DNA of 64,000 nucleotides from Lachnoclostridium phytofermentans ISDg (GTDB taxonomy: Bacteria > Bacillota > Clostridia > Lachnospirales > Lachnospiraceae), in NCBI RefSeq assembly GCF_000018685.1, contig NC_010001.1, forward strand, positions 3,178,001 to 3,242,000, given 5' to 3'. The translations under genes and the position numbers were made by a program. Every line of letters starts with the position of its first letter. The first letter of the stretch is position 1. Below the pieces are notes generated by a model. The model was not told the origin of the DNA. It saw nothing but the letters and a program-made list of their open reading frames with translations, and made no database searches. This document shows, one piece after another, positions 52,092-61,544 of this stretch.

Positions 52092-52748
52092 TTATTGATA
52101 TTCTTTTGGTCGATCTGCTACGCTTCTTACTGCCTCTGCAAATGCATTGCAGGCCGCATAGCAAGCAGATTGAGAACCTGTTAATAGTCCACCACCAAAG
52201 TTAGTTTCACTTGGTGGTCCGTAAAACTCACATAACCTTACATCTGCTGCCTTCATGGCGGCATCAAGAGCATAAATTGCTTCAAGTGGAGGAGCAATGA
52301 CATAGGCAAGTGCTTCTCCTTCTGTAATTCCAGCAATCTTTGAAAGATAAGAACCCGTTCTTGATACAGTATGAGCATAGTAAACGATAGAATCGTCCTC
52401 ATTTGCACTAATAAAATAAGCATCACTTTCCATAAATGTAATACAAGCATTTAGTCCGCTTCGAACCTCCGCTGGACTTGGACCAGCTATAATACCGATT
52501 ACTTCACCTGCAAGCTTTGTGTTCGCATTTGCAGCACCACCATAGAAAGATCTAGCATAAACAACTTCAACATCTGCTGCTTTTGTTGCCTCATCCAAAC
52601 CTGTATAAGTTACATCATCACTATCCGCTGTTATAATTCCAAGACTCTTATGACGCTCTCCAAGAGAAAGTTTTTCTGCTAAATCCGGACTCACATTGGA
52701 GATAATCCGGACCGCTAAAATATTAGGGTGTAATTTATCATTCTTCAT
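52092..52748 (-). CDS. eutL: EutL shell protein (tandem BMC, gated trimer)
   Basis: EutL is a pseudohexameric trimer with a gated pore. The start at 52748 (MKNDKLHPNILAVRIISN) is set by GGAGG 5 nt upstream; the longer frame begins earlier. The 218-aa length is typical. Family segments include ADVEVVYARSFYGGAANANTKL and FYGPPSETNFGGGLLTGSQSAC near the end. The gene is preceded by two copies of a repeated leader cassette and sits between eutC and the EutK-like gene. Confidence 0.95.
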   Translation of the reverse strand: MKNDKLHPNILAVRIISNVSPDLAEKLSLGERHKSLGIITADSDDVTYTGLDEATKAADVEVVYARSFYGGAANANTKLAGEVIGIIAGPSPAEVRSGLNACITFMESDAYFISANEDDSIVYYAHTVSRTGSYLSKIAGITEGEALAYVIAPPLEAIYALDAAMKAADVRLCEFYGPPSETNFGGGLLTGSQSACYAACNAFAEAVRSVADRPKEYQ

Positions 52749-52863
52749 AAAAACCTCCATTCTGTCGCAATTAGTGTGAAAAATCTTTACTTTTCACACT
52801 GACCTCGATTCTAGCGCTTTAGCGCCTTATATTAACGATATGCCTGACCTAAACTACAATTCA

Positions 52864-53754
52864 TCAACCCTTTAATTCAATACCAGATGCTTTTTTATCT
52901 AACATCTTCTTAATTAGCTCTGCAGCATGGGCACCCGCCTCGACTGGTGTTGTACCACCACGGTGTATATTAGAAATTACGGTTCTTTTTGATTCTGGAA
53001 CACCATGTTTTGCTTTGTAGCAAATATAAGCAGACATCGATTCTGCTGTTACTAATCCAGGACGTTCTCCAACTAACATACAAATAACATCTGCATCCGT
53101 TGCTTGACCAATATCATCCATTGCTCCAACTCTTGCGTATTTGATAAAAAGAATTGGAGGTACATTAATCTGAAACATGCTTAGACCTTGCTTTATTGCT
53201 GGAATCATATCTTCAACGTTAGCTTCAATCGCAGAGGAGGATAAACCGTCGCCAACAATAATAAGAACCTTTGGACTTTGTCCACATGTTTTCTTGATTA
53301 CCTCAAGCTCTTCTTTACCAAATCTACGTCCAAGATCAGGTCTTGTTAAATACTCGTCTTTATCTTTACAAAGCGTTTTTACAAATACGAATTTATTTTT
53401 CTTTATAAATTCTTCTGAAACATCAGAGAAAACTGCATCTTGCGCTGCTGCATGGTCTGCTCTCACACGAAGCATTGTCATAGTTTTATATCTTGCTCCA
53501 GCTCTGCCAACACCAAGTCTTGCCGGAGTCTTACTCTTCATGTGAAGATATTCTTCTTTATTTTTTGCATGGTCCAATAGAAACCAAGACTTTATATCTA
53601 TTTTCGTTATATCAGGTAAGCATTCCGATGAAATTGCAGTTGCTGATCCTTGGCCCACCGAACTTGTGGAAGTTGTACTTTTCACATTCGTACCACCACC
53701 AACCATCTGCTCCACCATTTGCTCCACCATTTTTCTTAAACTTTGTTCATCCAT
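52864..53754 (-). CDS. eutC: Ethanolamine ammonia-lyase small subunit
   Basis: EutC, with EutB, binds adenosylcobalamin and deaminates ethanolamine to acetaldehyde and ammonia. The 296-aa protein has the conserved TPARLGVGRAGARYKTMTML segment, followed by VGDGLSSSAIEAN and ADVICMLVGERPGLVTAESMSAYICY. An N-terminal extension (SLRKMVEQMVEQMV, then a Ser/Thr linker) resembles an encapsulation helix. AAAGGAG precedes the ATG. It starts 30 bp after eutB. Confidence 0.97.
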   Translation of the reverse strand: MDEQSLRKMVEQMVEQMVGGGTNVKSTTSTSSVGQGSATAISSECLPDITKIDIKSWFLLDHAKNKEEYLHMKSKTPARLGVGRAGARYKTMTMLRVRADHAAAQDAVFSDVSEEFIKKNKFVFVKTLCKDKDEYLTRPDLGRRFGKEELEVIKKTCGQSPKVLIIVGDGLSSSAIEANVEDMIPAIKQGLSMFQINVPPILFIKYARVGAMDDIGQATDADVICMLVGERPGLVTAESMSAYICYKAKHGVPESKRTVISNIHRGGTTPVEAGAHAAELIKKMLDKKASGIELKG

Positions 53755-53784
53755 AAACTCAAGCTCCTTTCACACTTCCCGTTA

Positions 53785-55149
53785 TTAGAATAAGACGGAA
53801 GCATCACCGGCTAATTTTGTCAGCTTGCCCTTTTCGTCAATAAAGCCCATATGAATCATCCATTCATGGAATGGTTTGATGGCTGTTAAGCCAAACATTT
53901 CACGAAGTGCAGCAGTTTCATGATAACCAGTAGTCTGATAGTTAAGCATGACGTCATCACCATGAGGTATACCCATAAAGTAATTACAACCAGCAGTTGT
54001 TAACAATACGGAAAGATCTTCAATTGTGTTCTGATCTGCTTTCATATGGTTTGTATAGCAAGCATCACAGCCCATTGAAATACCGGTTAATTTACCCATG
54101 AAGTGATCTTCAAGACCAGCACGGTTTACCTGGCGTCCATCGTAAAGATATTCTGGACCAATAAAACCTACTACAGTGTTTACAACAAATGGATTGAAGC
54201 GCTTTGCAAATCCATAGCAACGTGCTTCCATGGTCACCTGATCAACACCATGATGCGCTTCAGAGGATAATTCAGATCCCTGGCCAGTTTCAAAATACAT
54301 AACGTTTGGACCTTCTGCGGTACCTTCTGTTAAAGCTAACTGTCTTGCTTCTTCTAATATAGCAGCAGTAAAGCCGAATGCTTCATTTCCTTTTTCAGAT
54401 CCTGCGATAGATTGGAAGATTAAATCTGATGGTGCACCTTTTCTGATAGCATCCATCTGTGTAGTAACATGGGCAAGAACACAAGTCTGGGTTGGAATAT
54501 TAAATTTGTGTTTAATTTCATCAAATCGTTTTAAAACTCGCATTACACTTTCAGTGGAGTCATCTACTGGATTTAATCCTAGAAGTGCATCTCCTGCACC
54601 ATAGGTTAAACCTTCTAATAGCGATGCCATAATTCCATCAGGATCGTCGGTTGGATGGTTTGGTTGAAGACGACAGCTTAACGTACCAGGTTCTCCAATC
54701 GTAGTATTGCAATGCGCTGTTACACGTATTTTTCTTGCACCATAAACTAAGTCCATATTTGACATTAACTTTGCAACCGCAGCTACCATCTCAGAAGTAA
54801 TACCTCTACTAACTCTTCGAATGTCTGCACCAGTTGTATTTTCATCTAAGATCCATTCACGGAATTCTGCTACTGTCCAGTGCTTGATTTCATTGTAGAT
54901 TTTTTCATTCACATCATCCTGAATGATTCTGGTTACCTCATCAATTTCATAAGGAACTGCAGGATTATTGCGAAGCTGCTCTAAAGTTATGTTCGAAAGT
55001 ACAACCTTCGCTGCCACACGCTGCTCTGCAGACTCTGCAGCAATTCCAGCAAGGGTATCTCCCGATTTTTCCTCATTTGCCTTTGCCATGACATCCATAA
55101 GTGATTTAAACTCATAGGTATGTCCAAACAATTGTGCTTTTAAAATCAT
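53785..55149 (-). CDS. eutB: Ethanolamine ammonia-lyase large subunit
   Basis: EutB is the catalytic TIM-barrel subunit of the AdoCbl-dependent lyase. The 454-aa length is typical. Conserved segments include CNTTIGEPGTLSCRLQPNHP, VPTQTCVLAHVTTQMDAIRK-like, and FETGQGSELSSEAHHGVDQ near the substrate site, with CDACYTNHMKADQNTIEDL further on. A spacer of 163 bp separates it from eutA. Confidence 0.97.
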   Translation of the reverse strand: MILKAQLFGHTYEFKSLMDVMAKANEEKSGDTLAGIAAESAEQRVAAKVVLSNITLEQLRNNPAVPYEIDEVTRIIQDDVNEKIYNEIKHWTVAEFREWILDENTTGADIRRVSRGITSEMVAAVAKLMSNMDLVYGARKIRVTAHCNTTIGEPGTLSCRLQPNHPTDDPDGIMASLLEGLTYGAGDALLGLNPVDDSTESVMRVLKRFDEIKHKFNIPTQTCVLAHVTTQMDAIRKGAPSDLIFQSIAGSEKGNEAFGFTAAILEEARQLALTEGTAEGPNVMYFETGQGSELSSEAHHGVDQVTMEARCYGFAKRFNPFVVNTVVGFIGPEYLYDGRQVNRAGLEDHFMGKLTGISMGCDACYTNHMKADQNTIEDLSVLLTTAGCNYFMGIPHGDDVMLNYQTTGYHETAALREMFGLTAIKPFHEWMIHMGFIDEKGKLTKLAGDASVLF

Positions 55150-55312
55150 AGTCCACTCCTATCTGCGTATAAACTTATTTGTAAACACGCGTATCATTTC
55201 GTAATTTATAATGATATCAAAGCGCCATCGCGCTAATGAAGTCTATGCCAAGGACAGGGGCATTTAACTTCAGGTTACTTTCCTGCATTTAGGATTACCA
55301 AAATGCTTCTTT

Positions 55313-56782
55313 CTATTTATTAAATACCAAAGTTTTTACAACAACCGGTAGTACGGTACCTTCTGCCACCGGTTTTCCAATATCAACATAGTCTCCATTT
55401 TCTACATGAATACTATCTAGGCAAATAATATCTTTTTTATATTCAAGCATTCGATACATTGTCTGCCCCAGAACTTTTGCCATATCACTTTCAACTAATA
55501 TGATATAGGGAAGCTCTTGTTCCATTAATTCTGCCATTCCTCCAATAAGACCTTTCGCATATTCGGTAACTTGTACAAAGGAAGGTGTTTTACATCCCTC
55601 AAAAGCTATCGCAACTTTTTGGAGATTGCCTTCTAACTTAAACCAATTCAATTTCGTTATAACAGCCTGTTCCATGCTCTTCGCAGACTCTTCCTCTTCT
55701 TTAGATAATTTTAAAATCGGTAGGTTTTTGATAGGAAACATATCAGTGGTATACGTTATCGTACTTCCGCTGATCTCCATCGTGTGAGTTCCTGCACCAA
55801 CTACGGTTGCACGAATTGTTTCTACGCTTTTTAGTACCTTAAGCTCTTTACATAGTGGTGATTCTTTAATGGCTTGTCCTAATAAGACTCCGATATCTCC
55901 ATAAGTAAAATCATCCGCTACCCCTTCTGTTCGGTAAATGTAATCTGCTACTCCACCTGAAAATGTTATGCTTGTAATTGGGCAACCTCTCTTTATTGTT
56001 TCGTGACAGGTAAATGTAATTTTCTCTTCTCCCTCTTTGTGTGTAATAAACAATGAAAAATCATCGTTCATTGGCCTTAAACCAACACTCTGCATTAAGG
56101 CATAAACCATCGCTTCTAGGATTGGTTGTAGGTTTTCTTTTGTTGCCGTTGTTCCTATAGAAAGAGATAAATTCTTTCTCTTAATTAACTCTTTCATCTT
56201 CTCTGATAAATAAGTGATTTCCCTAGAGTTTTTATCAATCTTAATCAGACGTCCACCTACATCAAGGCAACCAGTATCTTTGACTTCCCCATGTTCAAAC
56301 AAAGCAAGATTGCTTGTTCCTCCACCTATATCAATATTTACGACACCGGTATGAAGTTCTTTGGAATATACATGTGCTCCTGCACCTTTACCAGAAATAA
56401 TACTCTCCAAATCGGGTCCTGCAGTTGCTACAACAAAGTCCCCTGCAAAACCACTTAAGGTAGTTAATACTTCCTTTGCATTTTCCTTTCTGGCTGTCTC
56501 TCCAGTAATAATGACTGCTCCTGTATTGATCTGAACTTTGTCGATTCCAGCTTTTCTATATTCTCCTTCAATAATATCCTTCACTTTAGTTCCGTCGATT
56601 TCCGTTGGAGAACGCAGCGGCGTGAAATAAATTTCACTTCGATAAACAATTTCTTTGTCTACAATCACCACTTTGGGAACAGAGAAGTTGGAGGCAATAT
56701 TTTCAATCATTAATTTCGAAAAAACCAGTTGCGTTGTACTGGTTCCAATATCGATTCCCACACTTAATAATTCTTCTCTCAT
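55313..56782 (-). CDS. eutA: EutA, ethanolamine ammonia-lyase reactivating factor
   Basis: EutA is an actin-fold ATPase that exchanges damaged cobalamin from EutBC. GGGAG is 6 nt before the ATG at 56782 (MREELLSVGIDIGTSTTQLV), which I take as start (489 aa). The phosphate-binding loops are GIDIGTSTTQ at the N-terminus and VNIDIGGGTSNLALFEHG in the middle. GITETTARKENAK-like and TFSGGVADYIY segments are family features. It is upstream of eutB, as in Salmonella. Confidence 0.95.
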   Translation of the reverse strand: MREELLSVGIDIGTSTTQLVFSKLMIENIASNFSVPKVVIVDKEIVYRSEIYFTPLRSPTEIDGTKVKDIIEGEYRKAGIDKVQINTGAVIITGETARKENAKEVLTTLSGFAGDFVVATAGPDLESIISGKGAGAHVYSKELHTGVVNIDIGGGTSNLALFEHGEVKDTGCLDVGGRLIKIDKNSREITYLSEKMKELIKRKNLSLSIGTTATKENLQPILEAMVYALMQSVGLRPMNDDFSLFITHKEGEEKITFTCHETIKRGCPITSITFSGGVADYIYRTEGVADDFTYGDIGVLLGQAIKESPLCKELKVLKSVETIRATVVGAGTHTMEISGSTITYTTDMFPIKNLPILKLSKEEEESAKSMEQAVITKLNWFKLEGNLQKVAIAFEGCKTPSFVQVTEYAKGLIGGMAELMEQELPYIILVESDMAKVLGQTMYRMLEYKKDIICLDSIHVENGDYVDIGKPVAEGTVLPVVVKTLVFNK

Positions 56783-56880
56783 GTTTACTCCCATCTGCTT
56801 ACTTAAACTTAATATTCTTTAACCGTGTGTGATACGCACTGATACATTTGATTCCTAGTGATAATCTAGGAATTCACACC

Positions 56881-57330
56881 TCAATTATCAATACATTCGT
56901 GGATATAATGGAACAATTCTTCAATACCGATCTCTTCAACGGTATCAACACGAAAGATTTTTTGTGCACCTGCCTGTCTTAGTTCCAATTCCACTCTCTT
57001 AATATCCTCTTCAGAACCTGCTATGCTAACTTTGGTCACGATCCCGATGATTTCTTTCGCAAAGGTTCCCGCAAATGCGGGAGGTATATAGTTATCCCTT
57101 ACCGTTGGATCTCCTAAGATTGCTATTAATTTTGCGTCCACTGCTGTCATAATTAGAGCTCGATAAAAATTCCGGTTCTCCATATATTCCCCAGGGGTAT
57201 CAATTGCATTATCATAAAGCTCCACTGATTGTGTTTTTTTATACTTTAATTCCAGTGCATCTAACTTCTGACATAGTGTTGTCTTCCCACTTCCGGTCCT
57301 ACCCATAAATATAATTTTTCCACTACTCAT
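56881..57330 (-). CDS. eutP: EutP/PduV small GTPase-like protein
   Basis: The 149-aa P-loop protein has Walker A GRTGSGKTTLCQKL (residues 10-23), a switch-like NAIDTPGEYMENR, and GIVTKVSIAG in the TKxD position. EutP has been reported as an acetate kinase in Salmonella, while PduV associates with the shell; the role here is open. It is between eutS and eutA. Confidence 0.92.
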   Translation of the reverse strand: MSSGKIIFMGRTGSGKTTLCQKLDALELKYKKTQSVELYDNAIDTPGEYMENRNFYRALIMTAVDAKLIAILGDPTVRDNYIPPAFAGTFAKEIIGIVTKVSIAGSEEDIKRVELELRQAGAQKIFRVDTVEEIGIEELFHYIHECIDN

Positions 57331-57494
57331 TTTAACCTCTGATCTTGCTCACGTTAGCGCATATGAAACTTATGCAAGGATTACTCATGCACAAAATTTC
57401 AAAATTGAAATATTTTTTCAATCTAACCTCGACTCCGGTACATAATTTCGTGTACAGGAAAAATATATTAAACTTATCGTGATTTGTACGTGTT

Positions 57495-57848
57495 TTACGT
57501 CCTTGTAATTGCAGCAGGAGTAAATAAAAGTTGTCCAGATAGTACAGATACTACATCACGAATCGCTGATTCAACAGAACTAACATCTCCGGTTATTACT
57601 AGTGCTCCACTGAAACGGTCTATAAATCCAAGTCTTATATCCGATGCTTTGGTAGCGATATCTGCAGCAACGATAGCTCCCTCACTGGGTGTTATAGTCA
57701 TGATCCCAATTGCATTGATTTCATCCGATATTAAGCCTAGTTTCTGATAAATATCTACAGTTGGATTCGCAATAATATGGGCAAGTGTAATCTGTTTACC
57801 AGGCACGAACTCCTGAACGATTCTTTGCTTCTCATCAATTTGTATCAT
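57495..57848 (-). CDS. eutS: EutS, circularly permuted BMC-H shell protein
   Basis: The 117-aa protein matches EutS/PduU: an N-terminal beta-barrel strand region (RIVQEFVPGKQITLAHIIANP) followed by the permuted BMC fold (IGIMTITPSEGAIVAADIATKAS ... ALVITGDVSSVESAI). EutS forms bent hexamers, probably at shell edges. It starts 24 bp after eutG. Confidence 0.95.
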   Translation of the reverse strand: MIQIDEKQRIVQEFVPGKQITLAHIIANPTVDIYQKLGLISDEINAIGIMTITPSEGAIVAADIATKASDIRLGFIDRFSGALVITGDVSSVESAIRDVVSVLSGQLLFTPAAITRT

Positions 57849-57872
57849 AAGTCCTCACCACCATTTCTTGCC

Positions 57873-59003
57873 TTATGAAATTTTATGAATGATTTCAGAA
57901 ATATCTGAAATGCTAGCCACACGTGGATTGGTTATAATACAAGAATCTTTAAGTGCACCTTCGGCAATCGCTTTCTTTTCTTTTAAAATAACCTCCGTAC
58001 TTATGTTGCATTCTTGTAGTTTGGTTGGCATTTTCATTCTCTGCATCATTTTTGTAATCTCACTAATTAAATTTTTAACGCTTAACCTTACTGTGCTACC
58101 AGATACACCAATAAGTTTTGCTATCTTTGCGTATTTAATTGCTGCTTCCGTATAATCTTTAGGCGTAAAACCAGTAATGTTACTGTTATATTCAATCACA
58201 TGCGGAAGTAAAATAGCATTCGTTCTTCCATGCGGTACATGAAGTTTTCCGCCAATGTTGTGCGCTATTGCATGATTTAAACCAAGGGAAGCTAGGTTAA
58301 ATGAAATTCCAGCAATGCACGATGCATTATGCATTCTTTCTTTTGCTTCGATATCTTCCGAATTTTCATAAGATCTTAATAGATATTGAAATACTAAAGA
58401 GATTGCCTTTTCTGCAAATGCATCTGAAAAATCAGTTGCTTTGGTCGAAACATAAGCTTCTAATGCATGGGTTAAAACATCCATTCCCGTATCTGCTACA
58501 ATCGCAGGAGGTACTGATTTTACTAGATTTGGTTCCAATATCGCTATATCCGGAATCAAAGCATCGGATACTAACGGATATTTAACCCCTTTCTCTGTAT
58601 CTGTAATGACAGCAAAGGAGGTTACTTCCGAACCGGTTCCACTTGTTGTTGGGATTGCTACAAATTGCATTTTATCTAACTTCCCTATTTCTCTAGAAAA
58701 ATGCATGATTGCTTTCGCTGCATCAATCGCGGAACCACCACCTACCGCAACTACGACATCAGGCTTAAAAGCTGTGACTTCCCCAACTCCTTTTACCACC
58801 AATTCCATCGGTGGATCAGGTACAATTTCGCTAAATACTTTAAAAGACCCTTCCGCTAAATATTTGGTGATGGAATCAATCATTCCGGATTTCACCATAA
58901 ACGGGTCGGTTACGATAAAAATTTTCTTTTGTCCCAGGGTTTGCAAATATTGCAAAGCTTCCTGTCCAAATATGACTTTCGTTTTCAATTCGAATGTGTT
59001 CAT
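57873..59003 (-). CDS. eutG: EutG-type iron-containing alcohol dehydrogenase
   Basis: EutG reduces acetaldehyde to ethanol, regenerating NAD+ in the compartment. The 376-aa Fe-ADH has the NAD motif VVAVGGGSAIDAAKAIM, the PTTSGTGSEVTSFAVITD segment, and the metal-binding histidines in LNHAIAHNIGGKLHVPHGRTN. AGGTG precedes the ATG. It is the first gene of the EUT locus, after about 170 bp that should contain the operon promoter; no convincing promoter, cobalamin riboswitch or EutV-type hairpin was found there. Confidence 0.93.
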   Translation of the reverse strand: MNTFELKTKVIFGQEALQYLQTLGQKKIFIVTDPFMVKSGMIDSITKYLAEGSFKVFSEIVPDPPMELVVKGVGEVTAFKPDVVVAVGGGSAIDAAKAIMHFSREIGKLDKMQFVAIPTTSGTGSEVTSFAVITDTEKGVKYPLVSDALIPDIAILEPNLVKSVPPAIVADTGMDVLTHALEAYVSTKATDFSDAFAEKAISLVFQYLLRSYENSEDIEAKERMHNASCIAGISFNLASLGLNHAIAHNIGGKLHVPHGRTNAILLPHVIEYNSNITGFTPKDYTEAAIKYAKIAKLIGVSGSTVRLSVKNLISEITKMMQRMKMPTKLQECNISTEVILKEKKAIAEGALKDSCIITNPRVASISDISEIIHKIS

Positions 59004-59126
59004 TTGTCATCACCTTTTTTAAGTTCCACAGTTACCCAAATATAGTATGTATTTTTGACATAACTATACTTCCTGTGAGAAACTCTTTGATAAAAGAAGC
59101 ACAAAGGCTAAGATAAATATGAAATA

Positions 59127-59169
59127 AACAAGAAAAAGATCGCTTCACGAACTTTTCCGTGTTATGAAT
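59127..59169. repeat. Dispersed palindrome, family A
   Basis: The unit AACAAGAAAAAGATCGCTT..CGAACTTTTCC is adjacent to the gpmA terminator, upstream of eutG. Confidence 0.7.
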
Positions 59170-59226
59170 TACAAAAAAAGCAAAAAAGATACAAAAATCT
59201 GATTAGAATTTTGTATCTTTTTTGCT
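59170..59226 (-). terminator. Terminator of gpmA
   Basis: Arms AGCAAAAAAGATACAAAA / TTTTGTATCTTTTTTGCT have a loop of about 10 nt and are followed on the minus strand by TTTTTTTG. Confidence 0.9.
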
Positions 59227-59326
59227 CATCATAATTATATTTTTATTTCTATTTTAAATATAGTTCACTTAAACCTTTTATCATAAAGAGGATAGTAATC
59301 TGCAACTGTGTTTGCAAGCACTTTCC

Positions 59327-59386
59327 TTTATAGATTCCTTTATAGATTCTTTTATAGATTCTTTTATAGATTCTTTTATAGATTCT
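59327..59386. repeat. Five tandem copies of a 12-bp repeat
   Basis: The unit TTTATAGATTCT is repeated five times without gaps (the first has one C for T), just after the gpmA stop and before its terminator. Confidence 0.85.
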
Positions 59387-59414
59387 TTTAAAAAGCTCCT
59401 TTTAGCATACAATA

Positions 59415-60164
59415 TTATTCAATTGTAACCTTTCCTTGAGCAGATACTTTTTCTATCTTAGCTTTTACATACTCTGCATCTCCAAGATACTCTTTACTAA
59501 TAAATTTTCCTTCTTCATCAAGTTCATAAACCAAAGGTATCCCAGTAGGAAGATTAACATTTAATATATCTTCTGGAGACATATCTTCCAAATATTTCAT
59601 CAGTGCACGTAGTGAATTACCATGTGCTGCTATTAACACTCTCTTTCCTGCCATCATATCTTTTAATATGACTTCGTTATAATAAGGAACTACTCTCGCA
59701 ATAGTATCTTTTAGGCTTTCTCCTAAAGGAAGTATCTCACATTTTTCTTGTCTATATTGCTCTTGAAATCTTGGATTTCGTTCGTCTTCTTCTTTAAGTA
59801 GAGGTGGTGCGATATCATAACTACGTCTCCAGATTTTAACCTGTTCCTCTCCATATCTCTCTGCTGTCTCTGATTTATTTAATCCTTGTAACGTACCATA
59901 ATGTCTCTCATTGAGTTTCCAGCTTTTCACGACAGGTAGCCATACTCTGTCCATCTCATCCAACGCTAAGTTTAAGGTATGAATCGCACGTTTTAAGTAA
60001 GAAGTATAACAGACATCAAAATCATATCCCTTTTGTTTCAGCGTGATGCCTGCAGAGGCCGCTTCTGCTTTCCCAGTTTCAGACAAATCGACATCCATCC
60101 AACCAGTAAATAAATTTTCCTTATTCCATTCACTTTCGCCATGTCTTAATAATACTAATTTCAT
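59415..60164 (-). CDS. gpmA: 2,3-bisphosphoglycerate-dependent phosphoglycerate mutase
   Basis: GpmA interconverts 3- and 2-phosphoglycerate in glycolysis. The frame opens at 60173, but GGAGG overlaps that ATG; the ATG at 60164 (MKLVLLRHGESEWN) is correctly spaced and gives 249 aa, the family norm. The catalytic phospho-histidine is in LRHGESEWN, and LNERHYGTLQGLNKSET and LIAAHGNSLRALMKYLE carry the other active-site residues. It has its own terminator. Confidence 0.97.
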   Translation of the reverse strand: MKLVLLRHGESEWNKENLFTGWMDVDLSETGKAEAASAGITLKQKGYDFDVCYTSYLKRAIHTLNLALDEMDRVWLPVVKSWKLNERHYGTLQGLNKSETAERYGEEQVKIWRRSYDIAPPLLKEEDERNPRFQEQYRQEKCEILPLGESLKDTIARVVPYYNEVILKDMMAGKRVLIAAHGNSLRALMKYLEDMSPEDILNVNLPTGIPLVYELDEEGKFISKEYLGDAEYVKAKIEKVSAQGKVTIE

Positions 60165-60502
60165 ATCTGTCATCCTCCTTTATAATTTTCTCTGTCTTAA
60201 GTCTTTATTATTTAGAATGCTTTGCTTTATTATACTGCTAATATATTACCTTTGAAATCTGTTTTTAATATTTTTACTTATAAAAAGTTTATTACTTCTC
60301 CTAAACCTCTTTGAAAGACCATTTATATCGCAATATTGCTATTTGATATTGTATATGATAGGATATTTATATGATGTCAAACAAATCATCTATCATAATG
60401 TGCCTTTCAAATACCCTACTCACTCGTAGCAAGAAAAAAGTATACTTCTCGAACTTTTTCTTATAATGAATAACATTTTGTTTATCAAAGGAATGAAGAA
60501 TT
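60165..60502. other. Divergent intergenic region between gpmA and the AraC-type gene
   Basis: AT-rich DNA of about 340 bp that should hold divergent promoters. A family A palindrome is present at 60429-60471. No ORF or RNA gene is supported. Confidence 0.5.
60429..60471. repeat. Dispersed palindrome, family A
   Basis: The unit GCAAGAAAAAAGTATACTT..CGAACTTTTTCTTA lies about 30 bp upstream of the AraC-type gene. Confidence 0.7.
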
Positions 60503-61465
60503 ATGAAGAACGCAATATTACATAATCTTAGTGAAGATAATCGCCGTAAAATTCGCATGCAACAAGATACGGAACGTTTTCATCGTGTAGTTAATGGAAA
60601 CTATGAATTAGTCAAATATCTTCCCGGGTCTTCGATTCGAATTTGGTATAATGTTGAGACTACTAATTTTTCGACTCATTGGCACCCAGCATTTGAAATA
60701 ATAATTCCGCTTGAAAATACGTACACGGTTAAGGTATCGAATGAAGAATATCATTTACAACCAGGTGATATTTTAATCATCCCTGCGGGCGAACTACACG
60801 ATCTGATTGCACCAAACAGCGGCTCAAGACTAATATGCTTATTTGATTCCGCTATTATTTCTAAGTTGAATGGATTTTCCTACCTTATGCCATACATATC
60901 CCAACCTATTTTGCTGTCACAGGACACCCACTCACAAATATATACAGAAGAAGCAAACCTGTTAGAAAAGATGTGTGAAGAGTATTTTAGCGATAACAAT
61001 CTTAGGGAATTGGCCATCTACTCTCACTTATTGAACTTTTTTGTTACGCTTGGAAGATATCGTATGAATGTAGAAAATACGTTTTCCTATGTACATCAAA
61101 CAAAGCAAAAAGAACTTATTGACAAGTTAAACATCGTATTTGACTATTTGGATCTGCATTACATGGAAGATATCACTCTTGAAAAAGTTGCAAATGTTGC
61201 GGGTTTTTCTTAGTTTCATTTCTCTAGATTGTTTAAGCAGTGTTCTGGTCAAAATTTTTACGATTTTCTTAGTTTTAAACGTATCAAATCTGCTGAAATG
61301 CTTTTGCTAAACCCTGATTTAACAATTACAGAAATTGCATTACAATCTGGTTTTTCAAGTTTATCTACTTTCAATCGAACGTTTAAACGTACGAAAAACT
61401 GTACTCCAACTGAATACCGTGATCTTTGTAGTAAAAGTTCACATCCTATGGGGATGAATCCTTAA
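60503..61465 (+). pseudogene. AraC-family regulator interrupted by an in-frame TAG
   Basis: The frame encodes a cupin-like sensor domain (HWHPAFEIIIPLENTYTVKV, LQPGDILIIPAGELHDL; residues about 50-125), then the AraC HTH domain. The first helix-turn-helix is cut by a TAG at 61211-61213 in the middle of the typical GFS-x-FHFSRLFK segment; Lys (AAG or AAA) is usual there. Reading on in the same frame gives a complete second HTH (EIALQSGFSSLSTFNRTFKR) to the stop at 61465. It is thus a one-codon nonsense mutant, or read through. The terminator after it remains intact. It lies next to a sugar ABC transporter operon on the opposite strand, a likely regulatory target. Confidence 0.85.
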
Positions 61466-61472
61466 AGAAATA

Positions 61473-61543
61473 CAAAATAGACCCTGTAAATCAGTCAGTT
61501 TTAGAGGTTACTCTTAACTTTCCTTTTACAGGGTCTATTTTAT
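61473..61543 (+). terminator. Terminator of the AraC-type gene
   Basis: A 17-bp perfect stem (AAAATAGACCCTGTAAA / TTTACAGGGTCTATTTT) with a loop of about 35 nt ends in TTTTATT on the plus strand. Confidence 0.85.
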
Positions 61544-61544
61544 T

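Larger units (their letters stand above)
59004..59414. other. Intergenic region between eutG and gpmA
   Basis: The 411-bp gap holds, from gpmA toward eutG, five 12-bp tandem repeats (59327-59386), the gpmA terminator (59170-59226) and a family A palindrome (59127-59169). About 120 bp of AT-rich DNA follows before eutG. Confidence 0.6.

Noticed and set aside
59004..59126. Possible cobalamin riboswitch or EutV-type antiterminator before eutG
   Set aside because: No B12-box consensus and no paired hairpins of the EutV type are visible; the hairpin nearby is the gpmA terminator.
60367..60558. Minus-strand 63-codon frame overlapping the start of the AraC-type gene
   Set aside because: It crosses a dispersed palindrome and the beginning of a recognisable gene; no motif or ribosome-binding site.
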